From: Sanderia malayensis
Lineage: Eukaryota; Cnidaria; Scyphozoa; Semaeostomeae; Pelagiidae
Length of the DNA stretch: 64,000 bases
Reading direction: 5' to 3'
Assembly: GCA_013076295.1 (NCBI GenBank)
Contig: RQOL01000824.1
Location: 3,844,001 to 3,908,000 of the forward strand
Shown here in pieces: positions 15,845 to 28,244 of the stretch (position 1 is its first letter; each line of letters begins with the position of its first letter). The position numbers were made by a program, and so were the translations under genes. The notes under the pieces were generated by a model. That model saw only the letters and a list, made by a program, of their open reading frames with translations, did not search any database and was not told where the DNA came from.

Positions 15845-16078
15845 GTGATCAAGAGATTAAGAACTTCGGGCATTGGCAAAACGTGTGTGAAATATGCTGG
15901 ACATATATTGAGAGGTAGTGGCGGAGAACTGGTGCTGTTGTTGGTACTGGAAGGGAGAGTGGAAGGAACGAGGAGTGGGGATAGGCCTAGAAGAACATGG
16001 GGAGAAGACGTAAAGGAGTGGACAAAAATCGAGAACATCTGGAAAGCGAAATGCCTGGCAGAGAAGCGAAATAAGTGA
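15845..16078 (+). mobile_element. Non-LTR retrotransposon 3' ORF remnant
   Basis: Open frame encoding RLRTSGIGKTCVKYAGHILRG, then EGTRSGDRPRRTWGEDVKEW. The G-H-[IV]-L-R-G and G-R-P-R-[RK]-T-W pattern is typical of the C-terminal end of LINE reverse transcriptase proteins. The catalytic domain is missing, so this is a 5'-truncated dead copy. Confidence 0.6.
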
Positions 16079-16261
16079 CAATCTATTGTACGGAACATTC
16101 ACGATGTAAATACCAATTCTGATTGATCTGTTTGTTATAAAAAGAGTGCAGCGAATGTTTGGGTGTCCCAGGTCCCAGCTGAACGTTTACGAAAGCGAGG
16201 GGAGTTGAATAAAAATTCGCAATCACACAGCACGTGCTTTTGTGTGACTTGAAAAGCCGCT

Positions 16262-16403
16262 GTACATACATATAATCATCATTATAATCATCATTATAAT
16301 AATCATTATGATTATAATGATGATTATAATGATGATGATGATTCAAAGCATGACACAATGGCTGGTTCTTGCGATTCTCTGCGGTACGAGTGAATAATTA
16401 ACA
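16262..16403 (+). mobile_element. Hairpin-forming ATC/ATG tract plus PAT-like element terminus
   Basis: 16,275-16,340 is a palindromic microsatellite: atcatcattataat units followed by their reverse complement. It runs into ttcaaagcatgacacaatgg and ends at gcggtacgagtgaataatta, which matches the terminus of the B repeats in the retrotransposons at 23,558-27,715 and 43,714-50,065. It looks like a solo end fragment of that family, older because several bases differ. Confidence 0.6.
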
Positions 16404-18264
16404 CTACATAAGAGGCCATTACATTGTCATGTCAAATTAAGAAGCTTTTAGTACTGAGAGCTGATTCAAGATTGTTACGAAATGCGTAAATTATCACCAT
16501 CAACATCATTAATTTCCTCGTGACGTAGCGCAATAATAAAACACAGCCTTTATAATCCCAATTTTAATCGCAGATAGCTGTGAGGAACTTGATCCTCTGA
16601 TCACCAATCTTTTAATCCGACTTCCAATCGAAACAGTTTCTGCTGCAACAACAGGTGTTGTCTTTGTGTAGATTGGATCACGTTGAACAACACAGCGCAT
16701 GACAATGGCGAATTCAACCACACAGAGCTGGCTATTGTACTATCCGGGAGAGCACACTTCGCACAATGTGCTCCAGTGTATAAACAATGCATTATCCTGA
16801 CGACATATGGTTTAATTCGCGGCAAGCAGAGCGTTCTGTATGGACATACTTCAAACGTCTTTCAAACGTTAAACAAAGGCAGAACAACCTGTTGCTGTCG
16901 ATAAGATACGATAAAAGAGAATAATATTTATCATGAAAGTGAGTCCGTGAATTGTGATGAAGCAATCATTGCCATGTGATATACAACAAGCAAAGATGCT
17001 TTATTATAGATTATAGAACGTGGTTTCTGGTCGTGAAATTGTTATAAGAAATTCTTCTGTTGTTTTAAGCTTATCGAAGTCATTATAAGCTGGTGTGCTT
17101 TCTGTGACTCACTGGTTTGTACAACAACGCGAGGACATTCGCTGCTCGATGCAGAAAATTTGAAGACGCTTGTCGAATTTTATAGTTGGGAAAGGCTTAC
17201 GGAGAAGAGGAGAAAAGAAGAGAAAAATGACAACCAAGGAAAATTATTCTTTGTTTTCCTTTGCTTGGTTTTAGAAGAAGTTAGCCTTCGGCAATTTTCA
17301 ACGACAAATCATTGAAGCAAATTGTAAGAGCGTAAATGTGCAAAGAAAAACAAAACAATGTTGAAATAACTTCGCAGCGTATATGTAAACTGGCTCCATG
17401 CATTGTTTTGTTAACATTTACAAGTATTGAAATTGTCCAAAGACAGAAGAAGAAACTAATTTCGTGCAAAATTTGAGCTCTTTGACATTAAATACTAAGT
17501 TTTTCTTTTGATAGTTCGCTAGAAACTTTATAAAGGACACCTTAACACTGGAAGTTTTAAATAGTATGATTGACGAATGTCTGGCAGAAAGGAGACAAAA
17601 AAGAATGCACGAAGGCTCTTCATTGAGAATATTCAAAATTGATAAAATAGAACATTCCTCATAGTAAGAAGAAAGGGGAAAGATATATGAGAATCTTCAA
17701 GGCAATAACCGATTGTACAAACCGATAAAAGTACCACAGAGCAGTAATAAAAACAGATTAAATGAGAAAGGAAACAATGAAGCGACAAGAAGCATCTATT
17801 CTACCGTCCTAATTGTACCTGCTTGCTGTATATTGATTTGTCACAATATTATGCCGACGAGAAGGTAGGACTACTTGATTGATTAGCGACAAGAAACACA
17901 GCTAAAAAGCAAACAGAATCAAGAAATATATTCATGACGTTGCCTGTAGGTAGAGAACAGCCATAGCTTGAAGAAATAGACCAGATAGAAGCTCACCGGA
18001 AATGAACTGAGGCTCACCGGAAATCAACTTGTGCTAATTACTGAAATACCCATCAAGGTCCACCAAAGCCACTTGGAAAAGGATTGCAAGGGAGAACCTA
18101 CGTGAAGCAGCATTAGCAGGTCAATTTGATAAACAACAGAGGTGTACTTTATTGATTTGATAGATATCATTTCTAAATACAGCAACGCGATACGGCAGCT
18201 GTTTGTGAACGAAGGGCTGAAATACAACGTATTCTACAACGCAGTGTAATACACTTTCATAGAT
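16404..18264. other. No recognisable gene; probable promoter and 5' UTR of the ankyrin gene
   Basis: Non-coding by eye. The last few hundred bases should hold the promoter and leader of the ankyrin gene. No TATA box is obvious. Confidence 0.4.
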
Positions 18265-21200
18265 ATGCAGTATCTTGCAAGAAACCGAGACTCCTTTATC
18301 GACCAGATCAACCCATTCGCAAACAACATATTTCAGCATGCTGTGATGCAAGGCGACATGGCAATCGTGTCGCTAATGCTGAAGCACGGCACTATTGTTA
18401 GGCGAAATGAACGTAATAAACATGGGCTGACTGCTTTGCAACAGAGCGTGTTGGACAGTAACAGTCGTTTGGCCGTAACACTGCTCGAATTCGGGGCAGA
18501 TTTGGAAGCAAAGACGTCGAATGGTTGGACATCGTTGCATATAGCGGCGGCCACTGGTGATGTAAACATGGTTAGTAGCTACTTTCATTTAATTCGTATT
18601 TACAATAGAATCAAAATTATAACAAATCTTCTATACAATCAGCTTTTCATTACAAATAAACTCCTTTCATTTGATCCCCTCTTCTGAAAAAATCAATTTA
18701 GCCTCGGTTTTACTAACTCCCGATTTAGCCTCGGTCCGATTGACTCCCGATTCAGCCTCTGTTTGACTGACTCCCAACAAAGCGGAGCACTTATTTGTTT
18801 CCTTGCACACCAAGTATTTGGCTCATTCTTTATAGGTAATGACAGACTCCATAGCACTCATTTGCAATAGGCTTTGGAAAGTCAATGTACAAATTGACAA
18901 GTGATTTTTGTCACAACATTTTTACCCAATAGGTATGCTTGCTTTTAACGCACTGTTCTGATGTAGTGGCATTGACAAACAACAACGAACTACCGATCGA
19001 TATAGGAGCAAATTCCGAAATCAAAGCCTTGTTGGCACAAGAAATGTCTCGTTGCGGCTATGTCGAGCTGTCACAATGGTACATAGCAAGAATGTCGCAA
19101 CAAGATGCCGGTGTCGTCTACGTCATGTCTGCCGACAGTCTGCTTGAAATCGCATGCGTCAGCCAGTCGGAGCAGTGCGGGAGTACGGCTGAAAACAGCT
19201 ACGTTTTGTACCCACCAAATACGATGCATTCTTCTTCTTCGATGATAAGTTTATCGAAAGCGTCAACTGATCCGGCAGTAAGTAAAGCTCAAAAATCCAG
19301 AAAAGGTTCGGTATGGTCCTTGTCACAGCAATATGCGAGCAGTAATCCATTTCCGTGTGAAGACCACGCTGCTGATATGATGATGGTGTGTCCGCCAGGC
19401 TTAAGAACGAGACGTAAGTCCGACAATGATTATAATAACCAGGGCGGAACAACAACATGGAACAACGCAAACGAACGACGCGCTGTACCAAAATCATTTT
19501 CAAGCGATTATCTATCAGAATGTGCGGACATGTACATGCAACAACAACAACATCAAGATAATTGTAACAGTGCTCATGCCGCAATGCAGATCTACGTTGG
19601 AGAGGAGACTGAAGGAAACGATGCCATGTGTGCGGATCAATGCAACACTGTTCAAATCTCAAATGTGACGGATACAGGAACAATGCGAAGAATTAGACGG
19701 AAGACCAGCGTCAGACGGAAAGACTCTGAACTGGGTATCAATCAATTCAATTGGAATGACAATAAGGCAATACAGCCAGTACAAGTAAATATAGATTACT
19801 ACTACGAAGCAAGCATAGACAACGAAGATGATGTGGAAGAAGATGATGATGAATACATCGAGTTCAATACAAATAGAAGACAACGTGTTGGTAGCAGTAC
19901 CAGTGACAGTTCGAGCGGCTGCTACAGAGAGAACACGTTCGAGTCGAGCAGCGGATCGCTGATAGAGTATTCAGTTGATGGTAGCGCAGTCTCTGGTGAT
20001 CAAGCGCTTTTGAGTGAATTTGCTGAGAGTATGAGAAATAATCGATGTGACATTATGGATGGTGATATGTCACTTAACTATAGTCTTCAATCTATCAACT
20101 CCTCTAATGCTAACATCAGTAATTACATTGGAGAGTATGATACAAATGATATTATGGGACAGTGCATTGCTGATCAACGTGTTTTGCAACAATACACAAC
20201 AAGTGACATTTCAATAGCATCAGAGGAGACCAGTATTACTAACATAACAGGAGATTCAAACACGGGACAGGGACCAAGCCAAAACAGGACCACACCTGCG
20301 GATGATGGTATACGAAAGCAAAAAAGGAATCAGTCTGCTATTGCAACAACGAAGCCAGTACAGTTTGAAATCGATACTGATAATCTGGATGAATCAAATG
20401 TTGGTGAATGTGTAGAAGCAAAGCAGTTTTTCAATGCGATTCACAGATCAAAAAGTTTGCCGGAATTAGACGAGGATAACGAGGATCACGTTCCTCGTGA
20501 TGGCGATAATGGCGATTATGATTATGACGATAATGGTAGTGGTACATTCAAGGATGGTAACATGTACTTCAATCCGATGTATAGATCGACAGACAACTCA
20601 TCGAGTGATTCACCAGAGAAGCAAATAGGAATCGTCAAGCGTAGCGCAACAGTAAATGCCGAGGCAATGTCTATACGGGATTCTCGCGATTGTCACGAGG
20701 GTCCGATGCAGAAACCTCGTGAGGCCATTGACAATGTCACAGTCACAAAACAACAGTACACGAATCATATTGCATACCCACAACATGAAGAAATGAATAA
20801 GGACATAAAGCGTAAGAAAAAGGGCCTATTATCTGAGCTTGTATCAAAATTTAAAGGAACAGTTAGGTTACATAGAACATCCAGTGACGTCGATCTTCAA
20901 TGCCCTAACGAAGCCTCAGTCGTAGTAAAGAGAAACACGGGGAAAACAAAGTCACTGCGAAGGCGCCGACATGTTAGACGAAGCAACTCATTCTCCAGTT
21001 ATTTCCCGCCAGTTTCTGATAAGAACCGAACGCAGGGACCCAAAAGACACGCAGAAACAACGACTAACGTTGAAAGAGACGAAAATGAAATACATGCGCA
21101 AACGTCTGTTCCGGAGAATCCTTATTCGGCGCATAAGAAATATCGTTCACCGCTGACATCGCGCAAAGTGACGGATAGTAACAAGCTGCCAACGAACCCA

Positions 21201-21494
21201 AGTTCGCCAATGGAGCGTAAATACAAGAATACTCCAGCCTCGACAAGCAAGACGAATAGAGACCCTTGCATGAACATTGCAGCAAACGGACACTTAAGCA
21301 ATGGGATTTTGAGTGGCGAAGATGATCAAGCTTGTCAAACAAGTAGGAATAACTCTACTGCAGTGCTTAGCAAGATACCAACAAGATCAATAAACTCTTA
21401 CTCAAATGGAGTCGCCATGGGCGTTGTTGATCATCACATGTTTCCAGGACAGCACGACAATGGCTGCATGTCAATGAAATTCCTATGTAAATAA
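18265..21494 (+). CDS. Ankyrin-repeat protein with long disordered tail (PPP1R27/PPP1R16-like N-terminus)
   Basis: Two coding exons, 18265-18570 and 18933-21494, phase 0 junction, 955 residues. An in-frame TAA at 18,247 sits just before the chosen ATG. Residues 20-125 form about three ankyrin repeats: FQHAVMQGDMAIVSLMLKHG, HGLTALQQSVLDSNSRLAVTLLEFGADLE, GWTSLHIAAATGDVNMVCLLLTHC, then NNELPIDIG. Repeat order and sequence resemble PP1 regulatory subunits of the PPP1R27/PPP1R16/MYPT group. KPVQF at residues 576-580 fits the RVxF PP1-docking consensus. The remaining 800 residues are low-complexity, with acidic stretches (DEDDVEEDDDEYIEF), Ser clusters and basic patches (KRKKKGLL, KSLRRRRHVRRSNS), so probably unstructured. 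The stop codon overlaps an AATAAA at 21,490. Truncated copies of the 3' end recur at 32.4, 36.2, 38.5 and 53.3 kb. Function as a PP1 targeting subunit is inference. Confidence 0.8.
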
Positions 21495-21495
21495 A
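21490..21495 (+). promoter_or_regulatory. AATAAA overlapping the ankyrin gene stop codon
   Basis: The last sense codon and stop (AAA TAA) lie within AAATAAAC. Further AATAAA copies lie near 21,769 and 21,950, which may be the signals actually used. Confidence 0.35.
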
Positions 21496-23216
21496 CAATA
21501 ACATTTAATTAGTTATTGTGTAATGCTATGCATAAAGAGTAGATCGTCTGTAACTATAATGATGTAAAGTCCTTGGCCTTGTTTAATATTTAGCCCAAAG
21601 CATAAAAATCCAGAATGCCCCGTTCAAGTGGTAGACACTAACACTACGACACATTCTATAAGAAATAAGAAATTGACTTTATTCTAACTAACATTAAGAT
21701 CAAATTCTTGGTTAAAGGTTTTAATTAGGTTCAATATTTTTGTTTATGAGAAGATTATGTTGAAGCAATAAAGACACTAGAATCATGATTCCAATTTATG
21801 GCATTCATTACACCGCTGAAATGATACATATCGTAAATATGCATCAATTCAGCTGTGCATATTAATTATTCTGTATTGTGTAAATTTAGGTTAGTTTAGG
21901 AAGGAACCTGTCATACCTCACATGAGGCTATGCTAAAACATTTCGATCAATAAATTAAAGGAAACTTTTGTTCAGATTTGTTCATTTTTGACCTTGGAAC
22001 CAACCTCTTGGAACCCAATAATGGTCTCACTATCTTATGAATAAATTACCTGCATATGGTGAGACCCACCCATATAGACAGGGCAATATAATCTAACAAA
22101 TACAGAAAAGCCGGCCAAGCCACTGAAGACTCAAGTTGCCATACAGAGCCTGCATGGGAGCTTAGTATCTTAAAAAGAAGGGGAGCCGCGAAAAAAGAAA
22201 AAGGTTACGAAGTGGAAATATGTACCCTTCCCTATGTATCCTATATACCGTATGTACCCTTCTGCTATGCCGAGCGAGGAGTCTAGTGCATACAAAGCTG
22301 GACATGAATCTACCAATGCTGATAATGAGAGCTCATCGGCGTGGGAAAGCGACTTTTCTAAAACAGACTGTCAATTCACCACTGGTTCAGATAGCGACTA
22401 CATGCCACAAGCGTGCAATTCTCTTGAAAGAGATACGTAAAATGAGATGTACTGAATATTCGCAGAACTAAACATCTAGCTTCAAAGTTTTGTTACGTTT
22501 CTTCAACTATATGTTCTCCTAGTATTGTAGGAATAGAAAGATTTGCAGAACTATTTCTCAAGATCTATAAAACAGAAAATTGCATTTATTTCTCAAAAGC
22601 AATGTCCAAAGAAAAAATGCCCAAATACCGAAATTAGTACCACCAATAACCATGTCTCTGGAAACGTGTATACTACCTTCTGCAGCTCCCGGTATTATCT
22701 GACGTAGCAAAAGTTTCTTAATTTTTAGCCACATTTTAGTTCCAAAAGTTAGGCTTCTTATAAACCGGTTTCTTATAAAAAATGTGTAGCTTGAATGAGG
22801 TGCACTTAGAGCTTTTCGGGAGCACTTTCACATAAATAAAACATTCCTTCATTAGAAACTGTACTTTAGCCGTGAGTTGCAATTTTTGCAATTGTTAGAG
22901 TTATTGGACGTAACAAAAAATAAATATCAACAAAATATGATAACTAATATATCACTCGAAAGCCCTCCTAACGTAAAGCCTATAAATGAAATTTATTTTG
23001 AGCTGTGCTGAACAGATTTTGCGGACAATGACGCCATCTACAAAGCGACTCTAAGACAAATTTCGAAAAGGTATCAAATTTTGAAGCTCACAACCGTATC
23101 AATCCGAATTAAGCGAGAAAACAAATAATAGATAGTTTGTTGGATTGTTAGACTATATGCCCTATCTAATGTGATCTCGAAAGAAAAGCAAGTTTGACAT
23201 TTGACATACACATAAT
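21495..23216. other. 3' flank of the ankyrin gene and start of the duplicated region
   Basis: 3' UTR-like sequence to about 22,000, then unassigned DNA. 22,966-23,035 (actcgaaagccctcctaacg and onward) is homologous to 32,918-33,000, marking where the repeated block of the array begins. Confidence 0.5.
22234..22440 (+). CDS. Small unassigned open frame
   Basis: A 68-codon frame starting MYPIYRMYPSAMPSEESSAY and rich in Ser, Asp and Glu toward the end (SSSAWESDFSKTDC). Composition is more protein-like than the surrounding AT-rich DNA, and it could be the last exon of an unrecognised gene or a stray duplicated exon. No domain is recognisable. Confidence 0.2.
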   Translation: MYPIYRMYPSAMPSEESSAYKAGHESTNADNESSSAWESDFSKTDCQFTTGSDSDYMPQACNSLERDT

Positions 23217-23557
23217 AGCACACAATTAAATTTCAAGTGGATTACGTGCCCACTTCACATTACACAATAGTTTACAACTGGAATTGAACGCTATCAGAAT
23301 GCATATTCAATGCCAAAACGTAAGGTTTCGTCATGTTGAGCTCATATTTTCAAAGGGTTCATGCATACCTACACAAATTTGACATAAAAACACACAATTA
23401 AATTTCAAGTGGATTACGTGCCCACTTCACATTACACAATAGTTTACAACTGGAATTGAACGCTATCAGAATGCACATTCAATGCCAAAACGTAAGGTTT
23501 CGTCATGTTGAGCTCATATTTTCAAAGGGTTCATGCATACCTACACAAATTTGACAT
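23217..23557. repeat. 172-bp tandem repeat, left part (2 units)
   Basis: Units start cacaattaaatttcaagtgg at 23,221 and 23,393 (172-bp period) and end with acacaaatttgacat. The array resumes at 27,716 after a retrotransposon insertion. The inner motif attcaatgccaaaacg also occurs in the upstream regions of the peptide precursor genes. Confidence 0.85.
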
Positions 23558-25528
23558 TAATTATTCACTCGTACCGCAGAGAATCGCAAGAACAAGCCAT
23601 TGCGTTATGCTTTGAATCATCATCATCATCATAATAATATTCATCACAATCATAATTTACAACATAGTCATCTTCATCATCATCATAATTTACAACATAA
23701 TTGTTAGGTAAATTACGTAAATATATCAATGATGTTATACATAAATTAAAAACAGTTAATTACGATATTGTGGGCGGTGTAGGAAACGCATTTGCAAGGA
23801 ACCAAGTGCGAGCGGAGGGGCAGGGACGCTGTCCCTGACTCGGAATTTACGGACGCTGTCCGTTTTGTTTTGACATATTTTGCGATGGGGTACGCGAGGC
23901 CCCTGGCTTTTTATAAGGTACGCGAGGCCTTGCCATTAATTTGTACGGGGTACGCGAGGCCCCGATTCGAAACCATAACGAGGTACGCGAGGCCCCGTTG
24001 AGCCTAATACTTTACTGATTTGTATCAGTATAGGTTATTGATGTGCTATTCCGAGTTTTTGTGATATGAAGTGTTTGCACTTTTGCCAGTTCCTGCAAAG
24101 TTTGGCGTCTCAGATGCATTGCGACTTTCAATTAATCAGGTGGTTCGTGAGAGGTAGCTCGTAGAACCTTGGATATGCCTCTATCGGTGGATAGGGAGGT
24201 GGGCGGGTAAATTTTTGTTTCCTTGATTTGCTTGGCAACTATGTATATGTTGCTTTGTTTGTAAATTGTTGCCCTTTGAGGGCTTTGCATTGTCTTATAA
24301 AGGGAGTATTTTGCGTGGTGATTCGCTTAATTTGATTGGCTTGTCGCTGGTTAGCTTGCTGTGTTGGGAGCTCTGATTGGTTTATTGTGCTTGTCACTTT
24401 CATCAAGCTAAGATTAGATACAGGCAGCATCGCTATGCGTGATATTTTCGATTGGTGCCAGATTAAAATACCTTGCCTGTGTCAAGTAATCAACGCACCC
24501 TTGGTGCGGCCCTGTTAATTTTGGTTGTTGATTAGCATCAAAAAAGAGTCACGCAATATGAGAAATCCGTGCCTAATTAACTAAAGTTAATAAATTTCAT
24601 GTATTAACTAACATTTAATTATTCACTCGTACCGCAGAGAATCGCAAGAACAAGCCATTGCGTTATGCTTTGAATCATCATCATCATCATAATAATATTC
24701 ATCACAATCATAATTTACAACATAGTCATCTTCATCATCATCATAATTTACAACATAATTGTTAGGTAAATTACGTAAATATATCAATGATGTTATACAT
24801 AAATTAAAAACAGTTAATTACGATATTGTGGGCGGTGTAGGAAACGCATTTGCAAGGAACCAAGTGCGAGCGGAGGGGCAGGGACGCTGTCCCTGACTCG
24901 GAATTTACGGACGCTGTCCGTTTTGTTTTGACATATTTTGCGATGGGGTACGCGAGGCCCCTGGCTTTTTATAAGGTACGCGAGGCCTTGCCATTAATTT
25001 GTACGGGGTACGCGAGGCCCCGATTCGAAACCATAACGAGGTACGCGAGGCCCCGTTGAGCCTAATACTTTACTGATTTGTATCAGTATAGGTTATTGAT
25101 GTGCTATTCCGAGTTTTTTGTGATATGAAGTGTTTGCACTTTTGCCCACAAATTGCGTCCAGCGATTGCCCATAAAAACGAGTTTTTTTTTTTTTTTGAT
25201 AGCATTATGAATAGTGTCGCAAATTGTTTGTCGTATGCGTGTTAATGTAAGCAACGTAGAATGCTAATTGAAATATATAAGAGAAACTATAATTCAGGAA
25301 CCAGTAAGTTGTTTGGACGCAGCGTGTAGCTGCAAAATCGGAAGCTCGATGTAACGCTTGAAGCAGTCTGATGACCACCTACCCAGAGTCTGGATAAGCC
25401 AGTGGGGCATGTTGGCCGCAGCGGCAGCCGTCGCAGCCCCCGTCTGAAGCTGTGACTAGCAAACTCGTCAGGGGGTAGGCCCAGCTGCTTTAAAAGGGAC
25501 CTAAGTTCAGCTGTAAATCGGTTTCGAG

Positions 25529-26322
25529 TTAGGGTTGCCCGGACCTGAAAATGAAAAGTGGGCCGCCAGGGGGTGGGGAGCGGGACAAGAGGTATGCTTG
25601 AAGCGAGCGCACAGCACAGACAGTGGAGTTGGTTAGTCCTATATGGATGTACAATCCTTTTTTAAACGGGTCTGTTTTAGACCGTTTTACAAACAGTGAA
25701 AGACTCTGGGCGGTGTGCAAGTCCGGATAAAACGAAACATCGGAAACAGAAAGATGCACGTCGGGATTAAAGTCTCTGTCGCACGTGAATTCACTAATTC
25801 TAAGAAACCCTAGGAATGCTGTGCAAAATGAGGCCCATATCATTTTGTTATCAAAATCACGTGCAGTGTCCGGCTGAAGCAGCCTGTAAATCTTTGGAGA
25901 TGTGAAAGTGATATGGGTCTGCGAATGCGTGTGTGAGATCCCTTGAAACGTTTTATGCCTCGAAGAATATATTGAAGTTGACAGAAGTCTTTCAAATTAC
26001 AAGTAAAACCGTGTTGTAAATGGAAGTCTCTCACTGCCGCCAGATACATAGTTATTGTGTCATGTGAGACGGTTTGGGCCATGTGAGTAGCAAAATAACA
26101 TAAAGTGATTTCGTCGGCGGGCAGAATACCTTGAAATTCGTGAACTTTGAATGCGTAGCAAAAATTAAGAAACTGTTTGACCCCCGAGCGGTATGAGTCT
26201 TGTGTATTTTGGGCGAGTGAAAATACTTGAAAATGGTGTAACAAAGGCGTTAAAGGTGCGAAATTTCCTCCGGGAGTTATTGAGGCAGGGGGTCGGGCCA
26301 TGGAGCCAATTGTCGGAAACAA
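25529..26322 (-). pseudogene. Tyrosine recombinase of copy A, frameshifted
   Basis: Two overlapping minus-strand frames. 26322-25840 starts MFPTIGSMARPPAS and carries the N-terminal SAM-like region (SYRSGVKQFLNFC, ADEITLCYFATHM, YLAAVRDFHLQHG, LRGIKRF). 25843-25529 carries AFLGFLRISEFTC, which holds the first catalytic Arg of the recombinase, followed by VKRSKTDPFKKG. A one-base shift near 25,880 separates them, because the expected sequence between them is readable in the other frame. The distal HxxR and Tyr motifs are not visible, so the protein is inactive. Confidence 0.75.
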
Positions 26323-26623
26323 GCGACCGGGAAACGTGATAGAGAATCAGCTATTTCGCTTTTGCTCCCGGGATGTGTTTAGCAAAAAATAGAAATTATA
26401 TTGCATAGTGAGAAGCGTTAGGTGATGGGCCAGAGCCATCACTTTGGGGAAGGGGGACGTTTTGAGTTGATGATATAAACAACAGACTCGTTTCGGAGAA
26501 CGTCTGGGTGTTCTAGGACCGTTGTAGCCAATGCAGACAAAACGATCAGGATAGGTGTCCAAAGTGAGTTCTAGATTAACAACATTAATTCTACTCAACG
26601 GCTTTAAAATACTAGATAAGGAA

Positions 26624-27338
26624 TTATGAACGTTGTCCAGAACCGGGGTTGATGGCGAGGGTGCATCTGTTTCCAGCATACTTTCCCCCACAGCCCGGTC
26701 TGTTGCATACATGTTTAAATCGGCAGGTAGCCTCGTTACAAAATCGTTCGATATTAAAATACGATCCTCTTGATCTTGTGGGCCGGCTGTAAACGTCATC
26801 AACCAGAGTTGTTGGTCGATCCTTCCCCAGTCCATCGTTCTTAACAATCTTCAATTCGTTATCATATCATCCCCCATTCAAATGGAAAACTTTTGTGATG
26901 CCGGGGGAGATAATTTCTGGAGGTTCTCAGTGACTAATTTTCATAATTCAAAAAACTCACCGCTCTGGATTTGTCTGACGAGGCTGCTGGAAATCTCCGG
27001 CAAGAAGGCATTGATTGTCTGCGTGGCAGGCATCGGTGGGGCTGGACAGCTTGTAGGATCCGACATTGCTAGTGAAACTGGCTGCGGCGTACTGGCTGGT
27101 CTATCCGTCTGTATAGTGGCTTGTTGGCGGTCATCAGTTCGCAGACGATGGTAGCCAGAGAGCCGTCTATTGCAGTGTTGGCTTCGGTTGCAACACTGGG
27201 ACATGAACTGGCAGTATTCACCGCCGTAGATGGTCGCGTACTTCTTCCTATGCTTTGTTTAGTTGACTTGCTTTTAGGCGTCTCATCTAGCTTTCGTGCA
27301 GATTTTTTAAATTTTTGTTTCCTTGATTTGCTTGGCAA
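26624..27338 (-). pseudogene. Gag-like ORF remnants of copy A
   Basis: Minus-strand frames spell SIGRSTRPSTAVNTASSCPS, EGSLATIV-like sequence and INAFLPEISSSLVRQIQSG, then FNIERFCNEATCRFKHVCNR with further CGGK and NRC residues. The Cys/His arrangement is the zinc-knuckle-like end of Gag in DIRS-type elements. Several frame changes show decay. A longer frame at 26,847-26,347 joins Gag directly to the end of the RNase H region, revealing an internal deletion that removed the reverse transcriptase. Confidence 0.65.
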
Positions 27339-27715
27339 CTATGTATATGTTGCTTTGTTTGTAAATTGTTGCCCTTTGAGGGCTTTGCATTGTCTTATAA
27401 AGGGAGTATTTTGCGTGGTGATTCGCTTAATTTGATTGGCTTGTCGCTGGTTAGCTTGCTGTGTTGGGAGCTCTGATTGGTTTATTGTGCTTGTCACTTT
27501 CATCAAGCTAAGATTAGATACAGGCAGCATCGCTATGCGTGATATTTTCGATTGGTGCCAGATTAAAATACCTTGCCTGTGTCAAGTAATCAACGCACCC
27601 TTGGTGCGGCCCTGTTAATTTTGGTTGTTGATTAGCATCAAAAAAGAGTCACGCAATATGAGAAATCCGTGCCTAATTAACTAAAGTTAATAAATTTCAT
27701 GTATTAACTAACATT

Positions 27716-28200
27716 AAAAACACAATTAAATTTCAAGTGGATTACGTGCCCACTTCACATTACACAATAGTTTACAACTGGAATTGAACGCTATCAGAAT
27801 GCATATTCAATGCCAAAACGTAAGGTTTCGTCATGTTGAGCTCATATTTTCAAAGGGTTCATGCATACCTACACAAATTTGACATAAAAACACACAATTA
27901 AATTTCAAGTGGATTACGTGCCCACTTCACATTACACAATAGTTTACAACTGGAATTGAACGCTATCAGAATGCATATTCAATGCCAAAACGTAAGGTTT
28001 CGTCATGTTGAGCTCATATTTTCAAAGGGTTCATGCATACCTACACAAATTTGACATAAAAACACACAATTAAATTTCAAGTGGATTACGTGCCCAACTC
28101 ACATTACATGATAGTTTACAACTGGAATTAAACGCTATCAGAATGCATATTCAATGCCAAAACGTAGGGTTTCGTCATGTTGTGCTCATCTTTTTAAATT
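27716..28200. repeat. 172-bp tandem repeat, right part (3 units), merging into the PEP1 promoter
   Basis: Units start at 27,721, 27,893 and 28,065. The third unit diverges at its end: attcaatgccaaaacg is followed by ctcatctttttaaa and gttcttccgg, which is the upstream sequence shared by all four peptide genes. Confidence 0.85.
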
Positions 28201-28244
28201 GTTCTTCCGGCTAACAATAGACAAATAATCTATATTTTGAGGTC

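Larger units (their letters stand above)
23558..27715 (-). mobile_element. Tyrosine-recombinase retrotransposon with split direct repeats (DIRS order, PAT/Ngaro-like), copy A
   Basis: Inserted in the 172-bp satellite between gacat and aaaaacac with no target duplication, as expected for tyrosine-recombinase integration. In element orientation the order is A1 (27715-27309), gag, deletion, recombinase, B1 (25146-24616), A2 (24615-24209), a spacer of about 120 bp, B2 (24087-23558). This A1-ORFs-B1A2-B2 layout defines split direct repeats, seen in PAT-like and Ngaro elements. The gag and recombinase frames are broken and the reverse transcriptase core is missing, so this copy is defective. Each B repeat carries four direct copies of GGTACGCGAGGCC. 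The repeats of copies A and B look almost identical by eye, so the family was active recently. Confidence 0.82.

Noticed and set aside
19159..19683. 174-codon minus-strand frame opposite the ankyrin gene
   Set aside because: Antisense to a long low-complexity coding exon. Its product has no recognisable domain.
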